NCBI GenBank assembly: GCA_023474155.1
Contig: JAMCYJ010000025.1
Span: 1-14,863 of the forward strand
DNA from: Candidatus Martarchaeota archaeon
GTDB taxonomy: Archaea; Micrarchaeota; Micrarchaeia; Micrarchaeales; Micrarchaeaceae
Direction: 5' to 3'
Length of the DNA: 14,863 bases
Positions within the stretch are counted from its first letter, which is position 1. Each line of letters opens with the position of its first letter. Of the stretch, positions 1-5,553 are shown piece by piece. Below the pieces are notes generated by a model. The model had not been told where the DNA came from. It saw nothing but the letters and a program-made list of their open reading frames with translations, and did not search any database. The position numbers were made by a program, and so were the translations under genes.

Positions 1-92
1 AGGAACGGCTTCACCATCCACCGGTAAAACAAATATACCCCTCCAGCAATCATCAATAAACCAAAAATCAACGGCACAATCGCAATCGTCAT
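1..92 (-). CDS. Small membrane protein, N-terminal part only (cut by window edge)
   Basis: Reading leftward from the ATG at 92-90 there is an open frame of 30 codons that runs off the window. It begins MTIAIVPLIFGLLMIAGGVY and continues LFYRWMVKPF. This is one hydrophobic helix of about 20 residues followed by a basic/aromatic interface (YRWMVK), typical of a signal anchor or single-pass membrane segment. A good ribosome binding site, AGGAGAG at 96-102, lies three bases before the start and supports it as a real gene. The function cannot be told from 30 residues. A short open frame ends just upstream (stop at 109-111), so it may be the second gene of a leftward transcript. Confidence 0.6.
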   Translation of the reverse strand, partial: MTIAIVPLIFGLLMIAGGVYLFYRWMVKPF

Positions 93-566
93 TTTCTCTC
101 CTAAGTAATTATACTTCTTCAAAATATTTAAATGCAGCTGCTAGCTTCACATCCAGCACTAAATCAAATGGCAAGTTCTATACTGTAGGTGTCGCATCTA
201 CATCCCTCCTGCTCTAAGTTTATAGAAAAGTCGAAATGCAGTATAATATTAAGGTAAAATAAATCTCTTTGATGATAATCTTTCACATATACTTATGAAA
301 ATAAATGTTCTAAATTTCTGATTGCATAAGTAATGTACGTTTTAAATTTTTATTCATCAAAATATTCAAGCTCTTGCTAAATTTTATAAAAATATTTTAA
401 TAATTTAATAAAATTTAGACTGTATAGCACAGCATGCGCATTTATTATTTGCATCTTTTAAATTAAATTATTATAATAACATATTCATCCTTGTCTATTC
501 CATAACTATCAGGCAATCTAAAAATAGGAATTACTAAATATTCTAATTGTTTAATAGAATATATTG
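93..566. other. AT-rich intergenic region with short decayed frames
   Basis: No convincing gene is seen in these 474 bases. On the minus strand a frame ending in TAA at 109-111 reads LPFDLVLDVKLAAAFKYFEE-V and is interrupted by a TAG just upstream, near 180; past the TAG the same frame reads DVDATPTV. An AGGAGG lies near 204-211. Another minus frame runs about 40 codons from a GTG near 290 to a TGA near 167. These may be relics of a small gene upstream of the left-edge membrane protein, or chance frames in AT-rich DNA. From about 290 to 480 the sequence is close to pure A+T with no structure I recognise. No tRNA or other RNA gene was seen. Confidence 0.4.
531..543 (+). promoter_or_regulatory. 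Candidate TATA box for the dienelactone hydrolase-like gene
   Basis: TTACTAAATATTC is centred about 27 bases before the ATG at 567. This is the spacing expected for an archaeal TATA box on a leaderless transcript. No Shine-Dalgarno motif precedes the start, which fits leaderless translation. The region is so AT-rich that a chance match is quite possible. Confidence 0.3.
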
Positions 567-1382
567 ATGATGAACATGATAAAATCTGAAAGCATAAGCT
601 ATGCAGCAGGCGATGATTTAATTAAAGCCTATCTCGTGTATCCTGATGATGCAGAAAAGCATCCTGGCGTAGTGCTGATTCATGAGATATTCGGACTTGA
701 TGACCATACCAAGAATGTAGCAGACAGACTGGCAGCAGAAGGTTATGTTGTACTTGCACCGCATCTTTTTTCCAGTAATAAATTGTCATCAGTACTTTCG
801 CAGCAGAATATTTCTATAACTATGAAATTCATGATGTCATTGCCTGTAGATAAACAAAGAGATGAGAAATATAGAGCAGAGGCACTTGCAAAATTAGATG
901 AAAATGAACAAGCCATAATATCTGAAGTAAATCAACTGCTTTTTGTAAATAGGCCAATAGAGTTAATGACAGAATATCTCTCTTATGGAGTTGACTATTT
1001 AAAATCTTTAGAAAAGGTAAGTAGTAAGATAGGCAGTGCAGGCTTCTGCTTTGGAGGAGGCATGTCTATAAATCTTGGATGCACAGGTAAGACCTCTGCA
1101 TGTGTTATATTCTATGGTGAAAATCCAAAGCCTATAGAAAAAATAAAGAATGTCAATGGTTTTATAATGGGTTTATATGGTGGTGAAGATCATAGAATAA
1201 ATTCAGGATTAGGAGAACTTGTAAAAGCAATGGTTGAGTATAATAAACCCTTTACAATAAGGCTATTTCCAGGTGCATATCATGCATTCTTCAATGATAC
1301 AAGACCTCAAACATACAATAAGCAAGCTGCTAAAGAGGCCTGGAGTATGCTGCTGAAATTTTTTAATGACAATTTAAAGTGA
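567..1382 (+). CDS. Dienelactone hydrolase-like alpha/beta hydrolase
   Basis: Predicted cytoplasmic hydrolase of the dienelactone hydrolase family, which cleaves ester or lactone bonds with a Cys-Asp-His triad. Counting from the first possible start (TTG at 564), the family pattern is clear: HEIFGL at 40-45 with the oxyanion-side glutamate, the nucleophile elbow GFCFGGG with Cys162, GGEDHRI with Asp209, and PGAYHAFFND with His240. At 271 residues it is somewhat longer than the usual ~235; the extra length is a helical, charged stretch at roughly 70-135. Four closely spaced starts exist (TTG 564, ATG 567, 570, 576); I chose the first ATG. There is no Shine-Dalgarno site, but a TATA-like box sits 27 bases upstream. 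The family is certain; the natural substrate is unknown. Confidence 0.88.
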   Translation: MMNMIKSESISYAAGDDLIKAYLVYPDDAEKHPGVVLIHEIFGLDDHTKNVADRLAAEGYVVLAPHLFSSNKLSSVLSQQNISITMKFMMSLPVDKQRDEKYRAEALAKLDENEQAIISEVNQLLFVNRPIELMTEYLSYGVDYLKSLEKVSSKIGSAGFCFGGGMSINLGCTGKTSACVIFYGENPKPIEKIKNVNGFIMGLYGGEDHRINSGLGELVKAMVEYNKPFTIRLFPGAYHAFFNDTRPQTYNKQAAKEAWSMLLKFFNDNLK

Positions 1383-1450
1383 TATAATAAATAAGAAAAA
1401 TAAATAAGAAAGATAAACAAGAAAAGTAAATAAGAGCAGTACAGTATTAT

Positions 1451-1462
1451 GTAAATATAATG
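1451..1462 (+). promoter_or_regulatory. Candidate TATA box for the cupin gene
   Basis: GTAAATATAATG is centred about 24 bases before the ATG at 1480, and no ribosome binding site is seen. This matches the layout of an archaeal leaderless promoter. The preceding 1381-1450 is a run of loosely repeated AAATAAGAAA-like units with no other recognisable signal. Confidence 0.35.
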
Positions 1463-1479
1463 TATAATTAGTAGATTAT

Positions 1480-1821
1480 ATGGGGAAAATAATAACTGAA
1501 AATAGGCCTTGGGGTAGTTTTGAAAGATTTACTGTAAATGAAAAGAGTACAGTTAAGTTAGTGTATGTGAAGGCAGGTAAGCGTCTAAGTTACCAATATC
1601 ATAATAAGCGTGCAGAATTCTGGAAAGTAGTTAGCGGTCAGGTAATTGTGACTATTAATGGAAAAAAGAAAACTCTTTTTAAAGGAGACATGATAAATGT
1701 ACCTTTACGTGCAAAACACAGAATAGACGCAGTAAAGAATTCAGTGATATTGGAAATCGCAAAGGGTGCATTCAGCGAGGCTGATATAGTCAGACTTCAA
1801 GATGATTATGCAAGAGTGTAA
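1480..1821 (+). CDS. Single-domain cupin, mannose-6-phosphate isomerase type II / GMP C-terminal family
   Basis: This 113-residue protein corresponds to the C-terminal cupin domain of bifunctional mannose-1-phosphate guanylyltransferase/phosphomannose isomerase, here standing alone. It shows RPWGSFE (9-15), the cupin motif QYHNKRAEFW (39-48) followed by VVSG, KGDMINVP (68-75), KHRI with His80, and the family's ending SEADIVRLQDDYAR. The family normally isomerises fructose-6-phosphate and mannose-6-phosphate with a bound metal. In this copy the second His of the HxH metal pair is Lys43, while His41, Glu46 and His80 remain, so metal binding and activity may differ. It could be an isomerase, an epimerase-like cupin or a sugar-binding protein. 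It probably has its own promoter, as 97 bases separate it from the hydrolase gene. Confidence 0.8.
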   Translation: MGKIITENRPWGSFERFTVNEKSTVKLVYVKAGKRLSYQYHNKRAEFWKVVSGQVIVTINGKKKTLFKGDMINVPLRAKHRIDAVKNSVILEIAKGAFSEADIVRLQDDYARV

Positions 1822-1898
1822 AATCAAAGTGCTATTTAGTCATGAATTATTGCAAAGAGCAGGATTATTTAATAATATTGCTGCAAAAAGATTATTGT

Positions 1899-1936
1899 AA
1901 CTAATTATTGTAAATGCAACTAATTATTGTAAATTA
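1899..1936. repeat. Short tandem repeat (2 x 19 bp) upstream of the parvulin gene
   Basis: AACTAATTATTGTAAATGC (1899-1917) is followed directly by AACTAATTATTGTAAATTA (1918-1936). A partial third copy, ATTATTGTAA, lies at 1891-1900. The repeat ends a few bases before the ribosome binding site of the next gene. It may be replication slippage or a doubled regulator or TATA site. Confidence 0.6.
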
Positions 1937-1951
1937 TTTATAGGTGTCAAG

Positions 1952-2227
1952 ATGGCTGATAAAATAAGATGTGCGCACATTCTTGTTGAGAAACTTTCCA
2001 CAGCGCAGGAAGTTCTTAATAAGCTGAATTCAGGCGAAAGCTTTGCAAAACTTGCAGAGCAGTACTCCCTGGATGGTACACGTAAACGCGGTGGTGATCT
2101 AGGTTTCTTCGGAAGAGGTATGATGGTAAAACCTTTTGAGAATGCAGCATTTGCCCTTGAAAAGGGCCAGATTTCAGGGATAGTTAAAACAGAGTTCGGC
2201 TACCATATAATAAAAAGGCTTGAATAA
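1952..2227 (+). CDS. Parvulin-type peptidyl-prolyl cis-trans isomerase (rotamase)
   Basis: A single PpiC/rotamase domain of 91 residues with no signal peptide or membrane segment, so it acts in the cytoplasm. It should catalyse cis-trans isomerisation of Xaa-Pro bonds and assist folding. Family features: CAHILV with His9, a Ser-Leu-Asp at the cysteine/aspartate active-site position (Asp41), GGDLGFFGRG (47-56), the hydrophobic pocket MMVKPFENAAF (Met58, Phe62), and the C-terminal TEFGYHIIKR with His85. The opening MADKI and overall length resemble the stand-alone parvulins of Thaumarchaeota. The start is fixed by GGTG at 1943-1946, five bases before the ATG. Confidence 0.93.
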   Translation: MADKIRCAHILVEKLSTAQEVLNKLNSGESFAKLAEQYSLDGTRKRGGDLGFFGRGMMVKPFENAAFALEKGQISGIVKTEFGYHIIKRLE

Positions 2228-2266
2228 TTGATCTGATTCATTGCAGTAGAATAGTCGCTGTGATTA

Positions 2267-2359
2267 TTATCTATAAGTCACTTCCGCAGTGTAGCTACCA
2301 GCCTGTTGTTCATTTTCTCGAAAATTCACCGTTGCCTTTATTACTACTATACTACTATA
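2267..2359 (-). pseudogene. 3' remnant of a beta-rich, probably secreted or surface protein
   Basis: On the minus strand a frame without a start codon reads ATVNFRENEQQAGSYTAEVT-YR and then stops at 2269-2267. A pattern of a strand, a polar turn, QQAGSYTAEVTY and then the end of the protein is common for the last strands of Ig-like or CARDB-like domains at the C-terminus of microbial surface proteins. Upstream the frame passes through a short ACT repeat (2344-2359) and hits a TAG at 2362-2360, and there is no ATG or ribosome binding site. I read it as a gene tail left by a rearrangement. The assignment rests on about 22 residues. Confidence 0.4.
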
Positions 2360-2387
2360 CTAAATAGTTCACTTCAGCGAGAAATCG

Positions 2388-2408
2388 TCGATAGATTAAG
2401 ATTATCGA
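2388..2408. repeat. Short inverted repeat
   Basis: TCGATA (2388-2393) and TATCGA (2403-2408) form six-base arms around a nine-base loop. It lies between the surface-protein remnant and the transposase remnant. No T-run follows it, so a terminator is unlikely; it may be part of a mobile-element end or chance. Confidence 0.3.
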
Positions 2409-2450
2409 AGTACTTACCTGTTTATACTACATTGTCGAAATGAGTTCAGA

Positions 2451-2634
2451 AATATAGGTCATAAAGTAAATAAAATCTTTAGGAAGAGTAGGAACATGAA
2501 ACCCTTCTTTTTGCCTCCCTATTCCCCTGATCTCAATCTCGAGGAACCCTTTGTACCTGCGCGAAAGGCCCCTGAACAACCACAACTTCAAAAGCCTTAA
2601 GAAATATAACTATTGGAGAAAGCATGAAATAGTT
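2451..2634 (+). pseudogene. Degraded IS630-family transposase, C-terminal fragment
   Basis: The frame from about 2451 reads KIFRKSRNMKPFFLPPYS (2472-2525), then PDLNLEEP (2526-2549). FLPPYSPDLNxxEE is the hallmark C-terminal motif of IS630/Tc1-type DDE transposases, whose last catalytic acid lies in this stretch. At about 2547-2551 the frame breaks and homology continues one frame over as LYLRERPLNNHNFKSLKKY, which matches the helix that normally follows directly (W-x-x-LRE...). The N-terminal two thirds and any intact terminal repeats are missing, so the element is dead. The flanks 2360-2450 and 2635-2776 hold no gene I can support. Confidence 0.75.
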
Positions 2635-2690
2635 GGGCGGAAAACATCGGCCTCAGCATACGATAACCCAAAGTATTTTAATAGAGCTAC

Positions 2691-2704
2691 AAGATATATT
2701 ATAT
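2691..2704 (+). promoter_or_regulatory. Candidate TATA element upstream of the nucleotidyltransferase-hydrolase gene
   Basis: AAGATATATTATATG lies about 75 bases before the ATG at 2777, which would give a leader of about 50 bases. A second AT-rich candidate, CATTATACAATAAGG, lies closer (about 2752-2766). Neither can be preferred from sequence alone. Confidence 0.25.
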
Positions 2705-2776
2705 GTAGAAAGCGGACAAATGTTCTGATAACGAAACAGACATAAGTCTGGGCATTATACAATAAGGTAAGAGTCA

Positions 2777-4204
2777 ATGTTTCTTGGAGCAAAAAGATTG
2801 ATTAATGAGATACAATCAAGGTTTAAAAATAATCTTAGAAGCGTACTGGTTTACGGTTCTAGCCTAAGGAACTTTGTAGAAACAAGTGATATAGATCTTA
2901 TTATTATCTTAAAGATAAAAACGTGTCCTTTAACAGATATTCTAATTTTAAAGAAGATATTAAAAGGCAATAAAAAAATAGATTTGCAACTATTATACGA
3001 AAAAGAATTACATGATGGAAACACCTTCTCATTAGATACACATGGGCAGTTTATCGTCGAAGAACTCAAAAATGCAGTAGCTATATATGGTGACAATCCA
3101 TTTGGTACGTTACATGTGTCAACTTCAATATGTCAGATGAGTGTAATTCAAAAGTTACAATATTATACATTTCGCGCGCGTCAGAATTGCATGGGATATA
3201 CTTTTTCAACTAAAGACACCTCTACTGACTTCCATAGAAAAAAACTAAAAATGGCTATGCTTGATTTACTCATAGCCAATCAAATCAAACCAGAAAAAAA
3301 GAGAGATATAATTGAAACTTTTACTAAATATTTCCCAGGAGTTATAACTGTAGAATTTGAGAAACAATTAAGACAAAACATCAAACTTGAAATAGAGGAT
3401 TCATTACCAATATATGAAGCATTATATGATGCGGCTCTTTCGTTAATAGACGAGATCTATTTTGATAGAGTAAAACCTAAGATTGCAAAGAAAGAAGGAA
3501 TATTTTTCGAATATTTATTGCCAAACACTACAAAAAATACCATACCTTTTATCATATTATGTGAAGGGTTGCCTGCTAAGCCAAGTCAAGACAAGCTTAT
3601 TGCTCTTTTTGCCAGGTTGGGATATGGGGTTATTTATCCTCGTTATAAAGGCACTTGGGAAAGTGAGGGTACCTTTCTAAAAGAAAAACCGAGTAAGGAT
3701 ATATCTTATTTGGTTAAAGAATTATACAGCGGAACACTCATAAATGAAAAAAATATAACTGTAGAATTTATTTCACTCATAGGAACGAGTTTTGGAGCCT
3801 CGGTTGCTCTGTCTATGGCAGAAGATAAAACTATAAATCAAGTTATTGCATTATCCCCCATACTTAGTTTTAAAGATTTTCCCTATTTAGATTCACTTAA
3901 GATATTCCTAAAGGAGATGTATAATACAGAATATAGATTCACTAATTCCACTTGGAAAAGTTTAGAATTAGGTGTTGCAGTTCCAGTAGTTTCACAGATA
4001 AAAAACTCTGCCCATAAAATTTTTCTATTTGGTGGGGGTAAAGATGAAGAGGTAGTTTCGAGAGATATTGAATTGTGGGGGAATAAAAATGACATATCCA
4101 CAGTCATTTATGATAATGTTGGACATTTGTCTTTTTCAAAAATTGAAGGCAAAATGCTCAATGACATAATTAATTTACTTAAGTGCGCCTCATCAAAATT
4201 TTAA
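2777..4204 (+). CDS. Fusion of MNT-type nucleotidyltransferase and alpha/beta hydrolase
   Basis: Cytoplasmic two-domain protein of 475 residues. Residues 1-115 are a pol-beta/MNT nucleotidyltransferase: VYGSSLRNFVETSDIDL has the Gly27-Ser28 motif and Asp38/Asp40, and IDLQLL supplies the third acid, Asp69. Such domains transfer a nucleotide from NTP to a small molecule, RNA or protein. Residues 120-235 are helical and unrecognised. Residues 245-475 are an alpha/beta hydrolase: IPFIILCEGLP, YPRYKGTWES (287-296), the nucleophile elbow GTSFGAS with Ser338, Asp423 in GGGKDE and His450 in NVGHLS. Both active sites look intact. A weak AGGT about ten bases before the ATG is the only ribosome site. 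The 3' end overlaps the convergent synthetase-like gene by 26 bases. The fusion is unusual; the substrate is unknown. Each domain call is strong, a joint function is inference. Confidence 0.85.
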   Translation: MFLGAKRLINEIQSRFKNNLRSVLVYGSSLRNFVETSDIDLIIILKIKTCPLTDILILKKILKGNKKIDLQLLYEKELHDGNTFSLDTHGQFIVEELKNAVAIYGDNPFGTLHVSTSICQMSVIQKLQYYTFRARQNCMGYTFSTKDTSTDFHRKKLKMAMLDLLIANQIKPEKKRDIIETFTKYFPGVITVEFEKQLRQNIKLEIEDSLPIYEALYDAALSLIDEIYFDRVKPKIAKKEGIFFEYLLPNTTKNTIPFIILCEGLPAKPSQDKLIALFARLGYGVIYPRYKGTWESEGTFLKEKPSKDISYLVKELYSGTLINEKNITVEFISLIGTSFGASVALSMAEDKTINQVIALSPILSFKDFPYLDSLKIFLKEMYNTEYRFTNSTWKSLELGVAVPVVSQIKNSAHKIFLFGGGKDEEVVSRDIELWGNKNDISTVIYDNVGHLSFSKIEGKMLNDIINLLKCASSKF

Positions 4205-5348
4205 CTGCCTTTTCAAATGTGTGTGGGAAAAAGACCTGAGAATCATTAAGTACTGAGATGTAATTTGTATAGTCATTATCTTCTAATTGGTTTTTCTCTA
4301 AACGCCTTGAAAGATGATAAATTTGTTCTAATATTCTATTTATAGCTGAAGATTGGTGCATGTTAAGGATATCAGTCTCGACTAAAGCTGACTGAAATCC
4401 TTGTAAAATTGGGGGCGGATTAAATCGTTTAAAGAACCATGCTAATTTGATTAATTTAGAAGTCCCTTTAATTATCTTCTTTATTTGACTTTGATCCAAT
4501 AATGTATCTTCCATAGAATTTACACAAAGCAAAGAAGAACCTCTCAGAACGTCGGAGGACGTTTTTCTATGAAAGTCTTCTAAATTTATGGCATCAGATA
4601 ATGGGTCTGTTCGAAGATACCCGTGCACCGCCACATTTTTGGAGAAAGGAATGTCATATAATCCAGAATATATTACAAATGGAATAAAAGTTCCATGTAA
4701 CATTGTTTTTAAACCATCGATAGAGTAGTCAACCGATTTTTCAGAAAACATAAGAGGCGACACAGCAATGTCGAATATAGGATTTATTCTAAAGGCGGAT
4801 AGTTCATCCCCAGGAATAGTTGTAGCAAATTCTCTAGGTTTAGTTATCGGATAACCTCCATCTAAAGTTCTTACTAAGTCCAATACTCGCTCTTTACTCC
4901 CTTTGGGGAAAAATTTGGCCGATTTAATATGATTTATCAGGTCAGTATGAGTTTTAATTAAATCAATTCTTAGTAAATATTTATCATTATATTTACTGAT
5001 AAATCCTCTACTAACTAATTTTTTGAATTTATCTTGCGCATTTTTTTTAGAATCCTGATCAGTATCTCTATAAATATTATAACCTTCTCTCAAGCCAAAA
5101 AGAGAGAGTTTTGATTGTAAAGAGCACTCTTTCTTATGTAAAATTTCTATTAAATTATCAGTTTCAGCAAGATAATTGAACATTTTCCCTTGGTGGTTCC
5201 AAGACGGAAAGTTATAATTAACAGACAGCCCTTTCTGTATAAGGGATCTAGATAGGACATCACACCAAACTAAATTAGCACCATGTCCTAACACAACTTT
5301 CTCTTTGGCTGTGATAATTGGAGGGGAATAAATTTTGATGATAGCCAT
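4179..5348 (-). CDS. Truncated class Ia aminoacyl-tRNA synthetase-like protein (no editing domain, no KMSKS)
   Basis: 389 residues; I find the ordered landmarks of a Val/Ile/Leu-type synthetase core. SPP at 8-10 is followed by VLGHGANLVWCDVLSR (19-34), the HIGH helix with the first His changed to Val but GH, Asn25, Asp30 and Arg34 in register. SWNHQG (49-54) matches GWDEHG. YLLRIDLIKTH, then FFPKGSKERVLDLVRTLDGG (147-165) and PITK, match the return strand after the editing insert (WPISR). Next come SIDGLKTMLH and NVAVHGYL (238-245), then NLEDF and a helical C-terminal region like the anticodon-binding domain. The ~250-residue CP1 editing domain is absent, and the KMSKS loop between HGYL and NLEDF is shortened to RTDPLSDAI. 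Adenylation ability is therefore doubtful. A weak AGGGT lies before the ATG. Homology was judged by eye; the amino acid or other substrate is unknown. Confidence 0.68.
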   Translation of the reverse strand: MAIIKIYSPPIITAKEKVVLGHGANLVWCDVLSRSLIQKGLSVNYNFPSWNHQGKMFNYLAETDNLIEILHKKECSLQSKLSLFGLREGYNIYRDTDQDSKKNAQDKFKKLVSRGFISKYNDKYLLRIDLIKTHTDLINHIKSAKFFPKGSKERVLDLVRTLDGGYPITKPREFATTIPGDELSAFRINPIFDIAVSPLMFSEKSVDYSIDGLKTMLHGTFIPFVIYSGLYDIPFSKNVAVHGYLRTDPLSDAINLEDFHRKTSSDVLRGSSLLCVNSMEDTLLDQSQIKKIIKGTSKLIKLAWFFKRFNPPPILQGFQSALVETDILNMHQSSAINRILEQIYHLSRRLEKNQLEDNDYTNYISVLNDSQVFFPHTFEKAVKILMRRT

Positions 5349-5369
5349 AATTATACCCTATAAATAATA

Positions 5370-5552
5370 TTAATTTTCATATGCTTTCTCTGTAGATGCA
5401 TCTATTATTTTATCTTTTATAGCTTTAAGTAATTTATCGTTTCCCAAATGCAGGTCTAATCCTGCTGCTTCCAATGTACCTTTTAACTCAATTAATTTGA
5501 AAATAGTCGGATTAAGCCGTTCTAATTTCCCAGCGGCATCGGCGGCCGCTAT
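5370..5552 (-). pseudogene. Start-less open frame, probable gene remnant between ATPase D and the synthetase-like gene
   Basis: A 60-residue minus-strand frame begins in the last codons of atpD in a different frame and ends at TAA 5372-5370, twenty-one bases before the synthetase-like ATG. It contains AAADAAGKLERLNPTIFKLI, then GTLEAAGLDLHLGNDKLLKA, an ordinary-looking soluble helical sequence. It has no ATG, GTG or TTG near its beginning and no ribosome site; the only early candidate is ATA at 5552-5550. Its first bases include GCGGCCGC, much richer in G+C than what follows. It may be the 3' end of a gene whose front was lost, or an extension of subunit D by frameshift. I do not recognise the family. 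Confidence 0.4.
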
Positions 5553-5553
5553 T

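Noticed and set aside
2388..2408. Inverted repeat considered as a terminator for the parvulin gene
   Set aside because: It lies about 160 bases past the stop, is AT-rich and has no T-run after it.
2551..2745. 64-codon plus-strand frame as an independent small gene
   Set aside because: Its first ~20 codons are the frameshifted continuation of the IS630 transposase; the rest matches nothing and has no start signal.
2610..2792. Minus-strand 60-codon frame across the transposase remnant and the start of the fusion gene
   Set aside because: It has no ribosome site and is antisense to IS630 debris; its composition fits a chance frame.
2777..5348. Calling the convergent pair a toxin-antitoxin (HEPN-MNT) system
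   Set aside because: The MNT protein is large and fused to a hydrolase, no HEPN RxxxxH partner is adjacent, and the genes are not in one operon.
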